Shown: one piece after another, positions 51,388 through 59,744 of the stretch
Position numbering within the stretch: position 1 is the first letter of the stretch
Layout of the letters: the number at the start of each line of letters is the position of its first letter
DNA from: Gillisia limnaea DSM 15749
GTDB taxonomy: Bacteria > Bacteroidota > Bacteroidia > Flavobacteriales > Flavobacteriaceae
DNA: 64,000 bases
Direction: 5' to 3'
Assembly (NCBI RefSeq): GCF_000243235.1
Contig: NZ_JH594606.1
Span: 949,752 to 1,013,751, forward strand
Made by a program: the position numbers and the translations under genes
The notes under the pieces: generated by a model
The model's input: only the letters and a program-made list of their open reading frames with translations
Database searches by the model: none
Told to the model about the DNA's origin: nothing

Positions 51388-51782
51388 CTTTTTATTTTAT
51401 CCAGAATATATTCCGGACAACGAATAGGTTTTTTTGTTTTAGAATCCATAAAAACCAAAATAGTATAAGCGGTAGTTATAAGTTCATCCTGCTGATTAAA
51501 AACCTGATAGGAAAATTCAATTTTAACACGGGGTAATTCCTTGAGCTGTGTTTCAATTCTCAGGACATCATCAAAGTAGGCAGGTTTAATAAATTTTGTA
51601 TTCAACTCATAAACCGGCAGCATCACTCCTTCTTTTTCAAGTGATTTATATGAGACGCCTAATTGATCAAGCCAGTCTAAGCGGGCAATTTCAAGGTATT
51701 CTGCATAATTTCCGTGATGCACCACTCCCATTTGGTCGGTTTCAGCATATCTAACTTTAACAAAAGTATGGTGTCTTTTCAT
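51384..51782 (-). CDS. YbgC-like acyl-CoA thioesterase (hot-dog fold)
   Basis: A 132-residue single hot-dog domain with the catalytic region YAETDQMGVVHHGNYAEYLEIARLDWLDQLG (Asp in TDQMG and His in VVHHGNY). It hydrolyses acyl-CoA or acyl-ACP thioesters; the exact acyl chain is not predictable. In E. coli, YbgC is linked to tol-pal, which is absent here. Confidence 0.9.
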   Translation of the reverse strand: MKRHHTFVKVRYAETDQMGVVHHGNYAEYLEIARLDWLDQLGVSYKSLEKEGVMLPVYELNTKFIKPAYFDDVLRIETQLKELPRVKIEFSYQVFNQQDELITTAYTILVFMDSKTKKPIRCPEYILDKIKS

Positions 51783-51892
51783 AAAATATTTCGCGGATTA
51801 TTTAAACAGGTTTTGTACTTTCATAGCTGAAAGGAAGTATGCACAAAATTTTATTAAAATTCAAGACCTAAACCGTTTTTTTATTAGTTATT

Positions 51893-51901
51893 TTGTTCAC
51901 A
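51893..51901 (+). promoter_or_regulatory. Single DnaA-box-like site upstream of dnaA
   Basis: TTGTTCACA differs from TTATNCACA at one position. A related string, TTGTTCCACA, follows at once. These could allow DnaA to control its own gene. Too few for an origin. Confidence 0.3.
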
Positions 51902-51987
51902 TATTTGTTCCACAGAAGATTTAGATAGAAACTTTTTTTTTCTAGGTCCAAGTAATCTACTAACCGACAAATAACCAAATATAAAGC

Positions 51988-53415
51988 ATGTCAAAAACTG
52001 CGCAATCAGTTTGGAATAGCTGTCTAGCTTTTATCAAAGATAACATAACCCCCCAAGCCTACAAAACATGGTTTGAGCCTATACAAGCAGTAAAACTTAC
52101 CGATTGTGCGTTGAGCATACAAGTCCCCTCAAAATTTTTTTATGAATGGCTGGAGGAGCACTATGTAAAACTGCTAAAAGTTTCCCTAACAAAAGAGTTG
52201 GGTGAAAAAGCAAAATTGGTGTATGTTATTAAGATGGAGAATACGTACGGAAATAAACTCCCTTTTACCGAAAAAATTCCAAGCACCCAGCGCAGTCATA
52301 TGGCTTCTCAGGAGGTAGATGTACCTATTAAAAATAAAAATCCGGAATTAAGAAATCCATTTATAATTCCAGGAATACGGAATGTAAAGATTGAATCTCA
52401 GTTAAATCCAAATTATAATTTTGAAAATTTCCTTGAAGGGGATTCTAACAGGCTTGCAAGGTCTGCTGGACTGGCTGTTTCCAACAAACCTGGCGGAACT
52501 TCATTTAATCCCCTGCTCATTTTTGGTGGAGTAGGTTTAGGAAAAACCCATTTAGGCCACGCCATAGGGGTTGATATAAAAGATAAATATCCTGAAAAAA
52601 CGGTTTTATATATTTCTGCGGAAAAATTCACCCAACAATACATTGAATCGGTAAAGAAGAATAACCGAAATGATTTTATCCATTTTTACCAGATCATCGA
52701 TGTTCTTATAGTGGATGACATTCAACTTTTATCCGGAAAAGCTGGGACTCAGGATGTATTTTTCCACATTTTTAATCACCTGCACCAAAACGGAAAACAG
52801 GTTATTTTGACAAGTGACAAGGCTCCTGTAGACATGCAGGATATCGAGCAAAGATTGCTCTCCAGATTCAAATGGGGACTTTCGGCAGAATTGCTTCATC
52901 CCGACTTTGAAACCCGGGTTTCCATAATCCAGAGTAAACTATATCGCGATGGTGTTGAGATGCCTATCGATATTATCGAATTTTTAGCCAACAACATAAA
53001 AACAAATATCAGGGAACTGGAAGGAGCCATAATTTCGCTTATTGCGCATTCTTCATTTAACAAGAAAGACATTACCCTGGAGCTGGCTAAAAAGATCGTT
53101 GATAATTACGTGAAAAACACCAAGCGAGAAGTATCCATTGATTACATTCAGAAAATTGTGAGCGATTATTTCCAAATGGATGTGGAAACACTTCAGTCCA
53201 AAACACGGAAGCGACATATTGTTCAAGCCCGTCAACTCGCAATGTTTTTCGCCAAAAAGTTCACAAAGGCTTCTCTGGCAAGTATTGGAAGCCAGATAGG
53301 AAAAAGAGATCATGCTACTGTACTTCACGCTTGTAAAACCGTAGATAATCTCGCTGCGACAGATAAACAATTTAAGAAATTTGTTGAGGATCTTAATAAA
53401 AAACTGACATTGTAA
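51988..53415 (+). CDS. dnaA: Chromosomal replication initiator DnaA
   Basis: A 475-residue DnaA with all four domains: domain I (VWNSCLAFIKDNITPQAYKTWFEPI), a linker, the AAA+ domain with Walker A GGVGLGKTHLGHAIG and Walker B VLIVDDIQLL, and the C-terminal DNA-binding helix-turn-helix ending in KRDHATVLHACKTV. Length is normal. dnaN and recF are not next to it, which is common in Bacteroidetes. Confidence 0.98.
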   Translation: MSKTAQSVWNSCLAFIKDNITPQAYKTWFEPIQAVKLTDCALSIQVPSKFFYEWLEEHYVKLLKVSLTKELGEKAKLVYVIKMENTYGNKLPFTEKIPSTQRSHMASQEVDVPIKNKNPELRNPFIIPGIRNVKIESQLNPNYNFENFLEGDSNRLARSAGLAVSNKPGGTSFNPLLIFGGVGLGKTHLGHAIGVDIKDKYPEKTVLYISAEKFTQQYIESVKKNNRNDFIHFYQIIDVLIVDDIQLLSGKAGTQDVFFHIFNHLHQNGKQVILTSDKAPVDMQDIEQRLLSRFKWGLSAELLHPDFETRVSIIQSKLYRDGVEMPIDIIEFLANNIKTNIRELEGAIISLIAHSSFNKKDITLELAKKIVDNYVKNTKREVSIDYIQKIVSDYFQMDVETLQSKTRKRHIVQARQLAMFFAKKFTKASLASIGSQIGKRDHATVLHACKTVDNLAATDKQFKKFVEDLNKKLTL

Positions 53416-53466
53416 TATCCTACAAATAAGCTAGCCATAACTCCCTAAAACAATAAATAGCTACAT

Positions 53467-53928
53467 ATGAAAACCAAAGTTTTGATGGTGTGCCTTGGAA
53501 ACATTTGCAGATCACCACTAGCCGAAGGAATTCTAAAATCAAAATTGAATACAGATAGTGTTCATGTTGATTCCGCCGGTACCGGAGATTACCACGTAGG
53601 TGACGCGCCCGACACAAGATCCATTGCTGTAGGTAAAAAATATGGATTGGATATCACTAATCAGCTTGGAAGACAATTTGAACCTGCAGATTTCGAACGT
53701 TTTGACCACATCTATGTGATGGATAATTTCAATTTTACCGATGTGCTTTCCCTGGCAAAAAATGAGGAACAAAAGAAGAAAGTGAAACTTATTCTAAACG
53801 AGGTTTTCCCGGGAGAAAATGTAGATGTGCCAGATCCTTATCAGGGAGGCCAACAAGGCTTTGAAAATGTTTACAAAATGTTAGATGAAGCCTGTGAAAT
53901 TATCGCAAATAAATTAAAAGAGAAATAA
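53467..53928 (+). CDS. Low-molecular-weight protein tyrosine phosphatase
   Basis: A 153-residue enzyme with the P-loop VCLGNICRSPLAEGIL (CxxxxxR-S) and the general acid Asp in VPDPYQGG. In bacteria these act on tyrosine kinases of capsule export or on arsenate; neither is nearby. It begins 51 bases after dnaA. Confidence 0.94.
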   Translation: MKTKVLMVCLGNICRSPLAEGILKSKLNTDSVHVDSAGTGDYHVGDAPDTRSIAVGKKYGLDITNQLGRQFEPADFERFDHIYVMDNFNFTDVLSLAKNEEQKKKVKLILNEVFPGENVDVPDPYQGGQQGFENVYKMLDEACEIIANKLKEK

Positions 53929-54039
53929 ATCTATTCCCACGAATTCAGGCTCGCGGAGTATTTCAAAATAATAAACATCCAGTATTTACATCAAAACCAG
54001 CTGGGATTCAATTTTTCTTTAAGCCAATCCATCTAAAAA

Positions 54040-54771
54040 ATGTCTCAAAACCCTTTCCAATATACCGGTAAATTATATTTGATTCCAACAACTTTGGGAA
54101 TCTCAAACCCTGAAGAGGTCCTTCCGGCGAGTATTAAAGGAATTATTGAAAAGGTAGATCATTATATAGTTGAGAATGATAAAACCGCCAGAAGATCTAT
54201 AAAGCAAGTAGATCAGGAAAAAAATCAATCTTCACTAAAGCTTAGTCTTCTTAATAAATTTACTGATCCGGCGGAATTAACCACCTATTTAAACCCTTGT
54301 AAGGAGGGCATTAACGTAGGTTTGCTTAGCGAAGCAGGATGCCCGGGGGTAGCCGATCCCGGAGCCGAAATCGTGAAACTCGCCCATCAAATAGGAATAC
54401 AGGTAGTTCCACTAGTAGGGCCATCCTCAATTTTACTGGCTATGATGGGAAGTGGAATGAACGGCCAAAGTTTTACATTTAACGGGTATCTTCCTATAGA
54501 TAAGAAAGAGCGGAAACAAGAGCTCAAAACCCTGGAGCGAATCTCTTCTGAAAGAAATCAGGCGCAGCTCTTTATTGAGACACCCTATAGAAATAACAAT
54601 CTACTGGAGGATATCAAGCAAATCCTAAATCCTGCTACCAGGCTATGTGTCGCCTGCGACTTAACACTTCCATCAGAATTTATTTTGACCAAAAGCATCA
54701 TGGACTGGGACAAAACAAAAGTAGACCTTCATAAAAGGCCTACTATTTTTATCATTCAAAAAGATATTTAA
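54040..54771 (+). CDS. SAM-dependent methyltransferase, RsmI-like
   Basis: A 243-residue tetrapyrrole-methylase-fold protein related to RsmI, which methylates the ribose of C1402 in 16S rRNA. It has KLYLIPTTLGISNPEEVLP, LLSEAGCPGVADPGAEIVKLA, VPLVGPSSILLAMMGSGMNGQSFTFNGYLP and IETPYRNN, all typical. The usual RsmI start (LYIVATPIGN) is altered, and Bacteroidetes often have a second canonical copy, so the target may differ. Confidence 0.85.
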   Translation: MSQNPFQYTGKLYLIPTTLGISNPEEVLPASIKGIIEKVDHYIVENDKTARRSIKQVDQEKNQSSLKLSLLNKFTDPAELTTYLNPCKEGINVGLLSEAGCPGVADPGAEIVKLAHQIGIQVVPLVGPSSILLAMMGSGMNGQSFTFNGYLPIDKKERKQELKTLERISSERNQAQLFIETPYRNNNLLEDIKQILNPATRLCVACDLTLPSEFILTKSIMDWDKTKVDLHKRPTIFIIQKDI

Positions 54772-55430
54772 GCTTTAAGAATGGCTTTGGCTTTTCGTTC
54801 AGGTTTTACAAACGAAGTATCGTAACCTTCAAATCGCTTCATATAATAGCCAATAGTAGTACCAAAGGCATCACTAAAAGCATTGGCTCCCCAACTTCTT
54901 AAATATTTTTTCACACTACCAGGACCAGCCAAATGCGCTGCTGCCAGTATTCCGGATTCGGTAATGGTGATTCCATTGATCTTTTTACCGGAAAAACGTT
55001 TTATATCCCTTATCAAAATCCATTTATTCCGGGATGCATTGGCATAAAAAGCAGATTCCTGAAGTTCAGGCGAATTTAAAAAACTCTCCGTGTTATAAAT
55101 CCCAATTAATTCCAGGGTCCCTTTTCCAAACTGGTACTTCCCCATATAACCGAATTCATTAACAACCTTATAATCACCCCGGGACTCCTTAAAAGCCACT
55201 GCTTCCTTGAACCCGATATAAGATTTCCCCAATTGTGGAACAACCTTTACTACGGGCAATTCCATCAAAGAGCTGTCGTTAATAGCACTTACTGTATACT
55301 CTATGCTATCTATAGGGGATGTTTTATACATCTCCAACTCTAAATTTGCAGCTTCTTTAGTTGAGAAACTAAAAAATAAACATCCGGCTACAACGGGTAA
55401 GATTGAAAATTTTGCAACTTTCCTTTTCAT
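54768..55430 (-). CDS. Secreted lysozyme-like (transglycosylase-fold) protein
   Basis: A 220-residue protein with an N-terminal signal or anchor (KFSILPVVAGCLFFSFS). From about residue 70 it resembles a lysozyme-like fold: AVAFKESRGDYKVVNEFGYMGKYQFGKGTLELIG, where the Glu of KESRGDY matches the catalytic Glu of transglycosylases, and LAAAHLAGPGSVKKYL. Probably acts on peptidoglycan. It overlaps the convergent RsmI-like gene by 4 bases. Confidence 0.75.
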   Translation of the reverse strand: MKRKVAKFSILPVVAGCLFFSFSTKEAANLELEMYKTSPIDSIEYTVSAINDSSLMELPVVKVVPQLGKSYIGFKEAVAFKESRGDYKVVNEFGYMGKYQFGKGTLELIGIYNTESFLNSPELQESAFYANASRNKWILIRDIKRFSGKKINGITITESGILAAAHLAGPGSVKKYLRSWGANAFSDAFGTTIGYYMKRFEGYDTSFVKPERKAKAILKA

Positions 55431-55752
55431 AAAATTTTGATTCTGAGAGGCAAACCGTCAAAAATGACCCCTCTCAATTTCGCCGGGCAAAGATACAATA
55501 ATTTTTATTAATTTGATTTACAGGCTGTTAATGATTTATTAATGAATTTTCGTCTTGATTTTAAGGGTAAAAATTGGAGAAATTACCAATTTTGAAACCT
55601 TAGTGATATAGGATAGAAGTGTTCTCTTTTTAAAACTAAAAAATTATAAATAGGTAAATATATCCCATATTTGGGGATGTAAGGGAAAACCCAAATGGCG
55701 ATTTTTTCTTCAAGAAAGCATCTTTGAGGATATTTATTATAAGAATCCTGAA
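55431..55752. other. Intergenic region between the lysozyme-like gene and mltG
   Basis: 322 bases without a gene. On the minus strand TATCTTTG (55488-55495) is a -7 element for the lysozyme-like gene, about 58 bases before its start codon. The remainder is AT-rich; I see no terminator hairpin, RNA or repeat. Confidence 0.5.
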
Positions 55753-56796
55753 TTATCTGTTAATCCCTTGCTTATTGATCCATCGCACATAAGCCTGTTT
55801 ATTCCTGTTATGTTGAGCCAGGTTTTCCGCAAATTTATGATATCCAAAATTTTCAACATCGGCCACAAAAAAGAAGTATTTGTGGTTTTCATAATTCAAA
55901 ACTGCATCGATAGAAGAAATATCCGGCATCGCAATAGGCCCGGGAGGCAACTCTTTATACAAATAGGTATTGTACGGAGAGTCTATGGTAAGATCTTTAT
56001 ATAAAACCCTTTTTATTACGGTATCAAAATTTTGTGATTCCTTTTTAATCGCATATATCACAGTTGGATCTGCATCGAGTTTCCAATCATTTTTATATCG
56101 GTTCATATAAACCCCGGCAACTTTGGCCCGTTCGTCAACTTTAGCGGTTTCTTTTTGTACTATAGAAGCAATCACCGTTACTTCATTTGGAGTAAGATTG
56201 ATCTCCTGTGCTTTGCTCAATCGCTCCGGAGTCCAGAATCTATGATATTCCTTCAGCATTCTGTCCCTAAATCCTTCAGCTGAAGTATTCCAGAAAAATT
56301 CATATTGATTTGGAATATACATAGCCAAAGCGGTTGCGGCACTAAAATTATTCTGCTTCAAAAACACCTCATCTTTCATAAGCTTCAGGATTGAACTGCT
56401 ATCAGCCTCAATCTGGGTTGATACCCTACCGGCTAGATTTTCCAGGCGTTCCTGATTGTTGTAAACTACCCGAACTGGTGTGTTGCCACTTCTTAAAACA
56501 TCTACAATTTGATTATTGTTCATGTTTTTTTCAAGAATATATTTCCCCGCTCTTACATTTTCCGCATAATCCTTTTTTTGGGCAACTAGATCAAATGCAG
56601 AAATATCCTTTAAAAGAGGCTTTAAACTATCCATCACTGCAGCGTAGGAAGAACCTGTAGGAATATAGACTGTGGTTGTCTTGTTTTCAAAACTTGTATT
56701 TGCAGAGAAAATATAATTGTAAATATTGTAACTGAAAATACCCAGTACAATAAGCCCAAGTAGAGCGATAATTATAAGAATTTTTTTAATGTACAT
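55753..56796 (-). CDS. mltG: Endolytic transglycosylase MltG (YceG-like)
   Basis: A 347-residue membrane-anchored enzyme: one N-terminal helix (ILIIIALLGLIVLGIFSYNIY), a LysM-like region, and the catalytic domain with ASIVQKETAKVDERAKVAGVYMNRYKNDWKLDADPTVIYA, where the Glu in QKETA is catalytic, and SPYNTYLYKELPPGPIAMP. It cuts nascent glycan strands and sets their length. Start overlaps the GNAT gene by 11 bases. Confidence 0.95.
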   Translation of the reverse strand: MYIKKILIIIALLGLIVLGIFSYNIYNYIFSANTSFENKTTTVYIPTGSSYAAVMDSLKPLLKDISAFDLVAQKKDYAENVRAGKYILEKNMNNNQIVDVLRSGNTPVRVVYNNQERLENLAGRVSTQIEADSSSILKLMKDEVFLKQNNFSAATALAMYIPNQYEFFWNTSAEGFRDRMLKEYHRFWTPERLSKAQEINLTPNEVTVIASIVQKETAKVDERAKVAGVYMNRYKNDWKLDADPTVIYAIKKESQNFDTVIKRVLYKDLTIDSPYNTYLYKELPPGPIAMPDISSIDAVLNYENHKYFFFVADVENFGYHKFAENLAQHNRNKQAYVRWINKQGINR

Positions 56797-57316
56797 TGTT
56801 TATTAATTGGTATAAGATCTCATCTTTAAATTTTCCATTTACCAGGATCCAGTCTTTTTTAACTCCTACTTTCCGGAAATTATTTTTTTCGAATAAATTG
56901 ATACTTGACTTATTATCGGCTGTTACACCTGCATATAGCTGATGAATCCCCAAATGACTGAAACAATAATCGGCGATCAAAGAGAGCACTTCAGCTCCAT
57001 AGCCTTTGCCACGGTTTGATTCATCAACGATAAGAATCCCAAGAGCTGCTCTTCTGTCCTTTGGTTCCAGATCAAAAATATCGATTAAACCAACAGGGTT
57101 ATGATCATTGCTGCAAATCATAAGTCGTAACTGTTTCACCTCATAAATATCACGGTGAGAATTTTGAAGATATTTTTTTATTAAATATCTGGAATAAGGA
57201 ACTTTTGTAGCGCTTATCTCCCAAAACTCCTCTGTATTTTCTACCTCGAAAATAAAATCCAGGTCTTCAGGTTCCAGCGCCCTTAGATAAACTTTTTCTC
57301 CTTTTAAGGTCAGCAT
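56786..57316 (-). CDS. GNAT-family N-acetyltransferase (RimJ/RimL-like)
   Basis: A 176-residue acetyltransferase: LKGEKVYLRALEPEDLDFIFEVEN, AALGILIVDESNRGKGYGAEVLSLIADYCF (acetyl-CoA loop RGKGYG) and NKSSINLFEKNNFRKVG. The Rim-type pattern is typical of small-molecule or protein N-acetyltransferases. It overlaps dapF by 7 bases and mltG by 11, so the three are one transcription unit. Confidence 0.9.
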   Translation of the reverse strand: MLTLKGEKVYLRALEPEDLDFIFEVENTEEFWEISATKVPYSRYLIKKYLQNSHRDIYEVKQLRLMICSNDHNPVGLIDIFDLEPKDRRAALGILIVDESNRGKGYGAEVLSLIADYCFSHLGIHQLYAGVTADNKSSINLFEKNNFRKVGVKKDWILVNGKFKDEILYQLINNVH

Positions 57317-58098
57317 TTTATTTCGCCTTTGAAAACATTTTCCGTTGGCCCTGTAAGCCAGATATTTTGAAAAGTATTTTCAGACTTTTCGAATGAAACT
57401 TCCAGTTTTCCTCCGGGAGTTTCCAGATAGATGGTGGTAGATTTTGATTTTCCAATGGCATTTACGGCCAGTGCAACTGCAGTTACCCCTGTTCCGCAGG
57501 AATAGGTTTCATCCTCTACTCCCCGCTCATAGGTTCTTACCAAAAATGATTCCTCTCCTGTTTGCTGAACAAAATTCACATTTGTCCCGCCATCACTTTC
57601 ATATTTTTTTGAATAACGTATTTTCGATCCCTCCTTTTTCACATCAATAGCTCCAACATTCGTAGAAAAAACGATCTTATGAGGTGAACCCGTATCCAGA
57701 AAGAGTTCGTTTTCATTTAAATCCTCTGCATTTACATCCATCATTTTCAAACTAACCTTCCCGTCTTTTATGATCGCCTGGTGCTGCCCGTCAATGGCAT
57801 TAAATATGGTTTCTGAGCCTATGATCCCGAGATGATTTGCAAAGGCAACAATGCATCTCCCACCATTCCCGCACATACTGCTTTGATTCCCGTCTGAATT
57901 ATAATATACCATATTAAAATCTTCATCATCATTAATTGGTAATTCTAACAGGATCAGACCATCTGCACCAATTCCAAATCTTCGGTGACATAAATGATGT
58001 ATGAGATTGGTATCATTTTTGGAGAATACGTTTCCCCGGTTATCTATCATTATAAAATCGTTTCCTGTTCCGTGGAATTTGTGAAAATTAACCCTCAT
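57310..58098 (-). CDS. dapF: Diaminopimelate epimerase
   Basis: A 262-residue PLP-independent epimerase making meso-diaminopimelate for peptidoglycan and lysine. Two catalytic cysteines are seen in SSMCGNGGRCIVAF and YSCGTGVTAVALA; HKFHGTGNDFIMID is the family start. I use ATG 58098 since 31 further upstream in-frame codons do not resemble DapF. Operon dapF-GNAT-mltG is cell-wall themed. Confidence 0.96.
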   Translation of the reverse strand: MRVNFHKFHGTGNDFIMIDNRGNVFSKNDTNLIHHLCHRRFGIGADGLILLELPINDDEDFNMVYYNSDGNQSSMCGNGGRCIVAFANHLGIIGSETIFNAIDGQHQAIIKDGKVSLKMMDVNAEDLNENELFLDTGSPHKIVFSTNVGAIDVKKEGSKIRYSKKYESDGGTNVNFVQQTGEESFLVRTYERGVEDETYSCGTGVTAVALAVNAIGKSKSTTIYLETPGGKLEVSFEKSENTFQNIWLTGPTENVFKGEIKC

Positions 58099-58118
58099 AA
58101 AATTGAAATTAATGGATG

Positions 58119-58126
58119 CGAAGATA
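58119..58126 (-). promoter_or_regulatory. Putative -7 element for dapF
   Basis: On the minus strand TATCTTCG, preceded by ATTATTG, about 20 bases before the dapF start. The 13-mer ATTATTGTATCTT is shared with the promoter near 55490. Confidence 0.4.
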
Positions 58127-58211
58127 CAATAATATGAAGAATTGAAGCTTTGTAAATTAGAGGTTATAGATACCGGATTAAAGAAATACAAATTAAATAC
58201 AATCTATTAAA

Positions 58212-59618
58212 ATGAAAAAATTCACGACTTTATTAAGTGTTTCTGTCCTAGGCGGGATCATGACATTGGGTTCTTATAAGTTGTTCGTTGAAGAAGGGGA
58301 TTTTCCCGGTTCTCAAGAACAACGAATTGAAACTACCGGCAACCAGGCCTTCCCGGTTTCAAATAATACTGCCATTTATGGCACCAATGCCGATTTCACT
58401 GAGGCTGCAGAAAAAACGGTACATGCGGTTGTACACGTAAAAAATGTAGCTGTATTTCCAAAGTCAAATAGCGTTTGGGAACAGTATTACAGAGGAGGAA
58501 ATGGCGGAAAAGCTATTCAGGGAGCCGGTTCAGGCGTTATTATTACCCCAGATGGTTATATAGTGACCAATAACCATGTGATCAATGGCGCCAGTGAAAT
58601 AGAAGTAACCCTGAATAATAACAAAACTTATAAAGCTGAAGTTATAGGGACGGATCCCAAGGCTGATATTGCTTTGATAAAAGTTGACGCAAAAGGGCTG
58701 GACTATATTCCCTTTGGAAATTCCAACAACGTTAAACTTGGAGAATGGGTTCTTGCAGTAGGGAATCCTTTTAATTTAACCTCCACGGTTACCGCCGGTA
58801 TAATTAGTGCTAAAGCCCGTGATTTAAACGCCGGAGACGGAACTCCTCAATCTTATATTCAAACAGATGCAGCTATTAATCCCGGAAATAGCGGTGGCGC
58901 ATTGGTTAATATAAATGGAGAACTAATTGGAATTAATACTGCTATTACATCACAAACCGGGAGCTATGTAGGATATGGGTTTGCCGTTCCTTCCAACAAT
59001 GCCCGTAAGATTGTAGAGGATATAATTGAGTTTGGAAATGTACAACAAGGCATTTTAGGAATTCGTGGAGCCGATGTAAGTGCACCAATCTCGCAAGAAT
59101 TTGGGCTCAATGTTTCTCAGGGAGTTTACGTATCTGATGTGGATTTAGGAAGTGGCGCTGCAATTTCAGGAATCAGAGAAGGAGATGTTATAAGACAGAT
59201 TGATAATATTGAGGTTAGAAAAATGGCTGATCTTACAGGTTATATCAATTCTAAAAGACCTGATGATGTAGTAAAAGTTACTATCATTAGAGGTGAAAAA
59301 GAAAGAGTGGTAAATGTGACATTGACAAAATATGAAACTTTTGCTATTCAACCTATTGGCCTTGAGGTTGCCAATGCTTCCAAAGAAGAATTGAAGAAAT
59401 TTAAAGCCGAAAATGGGGTGAAAATCATCAGAGCTTTATCTTCAGATAAACAAACCATGTCTTTAATTGGAATTATTATCACTGAAATTGATAACCAAAA
59501 AATTTCTGATGTTGCAGATGTACGAAGTATTTTAAACAGCAAAGATTCTTCAGAGCCTTTAAGTGTAACCTTTATAAACCCCCGCGGCGAGGAACAAACC
59601 TATATTTGGAGAAAATAA
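58212..59618 (+). CDS. Periplasmic serine protease DegP/DegQ (HtrA)
   Basis: A 468-residue HtrA protease with an N-terminal signal or anchor. Catalytic triad: His in VTNNHVINGASE, Asp in DPKADIALIKV, Ser in INPGNSGGALVN. Two PDZ domains follow (VSQGVYVSDVDLGSGAAISGIREGDVI in outline, then a second near the end). It degrades misfolded envelope proteins. Single-gene unit with a terminator. Confidence 0.95.
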   Translation: MKKFTTLLSVSVLGGIMTLGSYKLFVEEGDFPGSQEQRIETTGNQAFPVSNNTAIYGTNADFTEAAEKTVHAVVHVKNVAVFPKSNSVWEQYYRGGNGGKAIQGAGSGVIITPDGYIVTNNHVINGASEIEVTLNNNKTYKAEVIGTDPKADIALIKVDAKGLDYIPFGNSNNVKLGEWVLAVGNPFNLTSTVTAGIISAKARDLNAGDGTPQSYIQTDAAINPGNSGGALVNINGELIGINTAITSQTGSYVGYGFAVPSNNARKIVEDIIEFGNVQQGILGIRGADVSAPISQEFGLNVSQGVYVSDVDLGSGAAISGIREGDVIRQIDNIEVRKMADLTGYINSKRPDDVVKVTIIRGEKERVVNVTLTKYETFAIQPIGLEVANASKEELKKFKAENGVKIIRALSSDKQTMSLIGIIITEIDNQKISDVADVRSILNSKDSSEPLSVTFINPRGEEQTYIWRK

Positions 59619-59636
59619 ACCCTCAAATTATATCAC

Positions 59637-59668
59637 AACCCATTGTTGAAAATACAATGGGTTTTTTT
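59637..59668 (+). terminator. Terminator after the HtrA gene
   Basis: AACCCATTGT pairs with ACAATGGGTT across a 7-base loop, followed by TTTTT. Confidence 0.9.
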
Positions 59669-59703
59669 GTGAAAATATTTTTTACGAAAACGTTTGAAAT
59701 ATA

Positions 59704-59711
59704 TACTTTTG
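59704..59711 (+). promoter_or_regulatory. Putative -7 element for gap
   Basis: TACTTTTG matches TAnnTTTG, 33 bases before the gap start codon. Confidence 0.45.
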
Positions 59712-59744
59712 CGGCGTTTTAAAACATGAACTTAAAAAATAAAA

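Noticed and set aside
51783-51987. oriC upstream of dnaA
   Set aside because: Only one DnaA-box-like site (8 of 9) and no cluster or AT-rich unwinding element of note, so an origin cannot be supported here.
58099-58191. 31-codon extension of dapF
   Set aside because: It covers the promoter-like TATCTTCG and shows no homology to DapF starts; MRVNFHKFHGTGNDF is the normal start.
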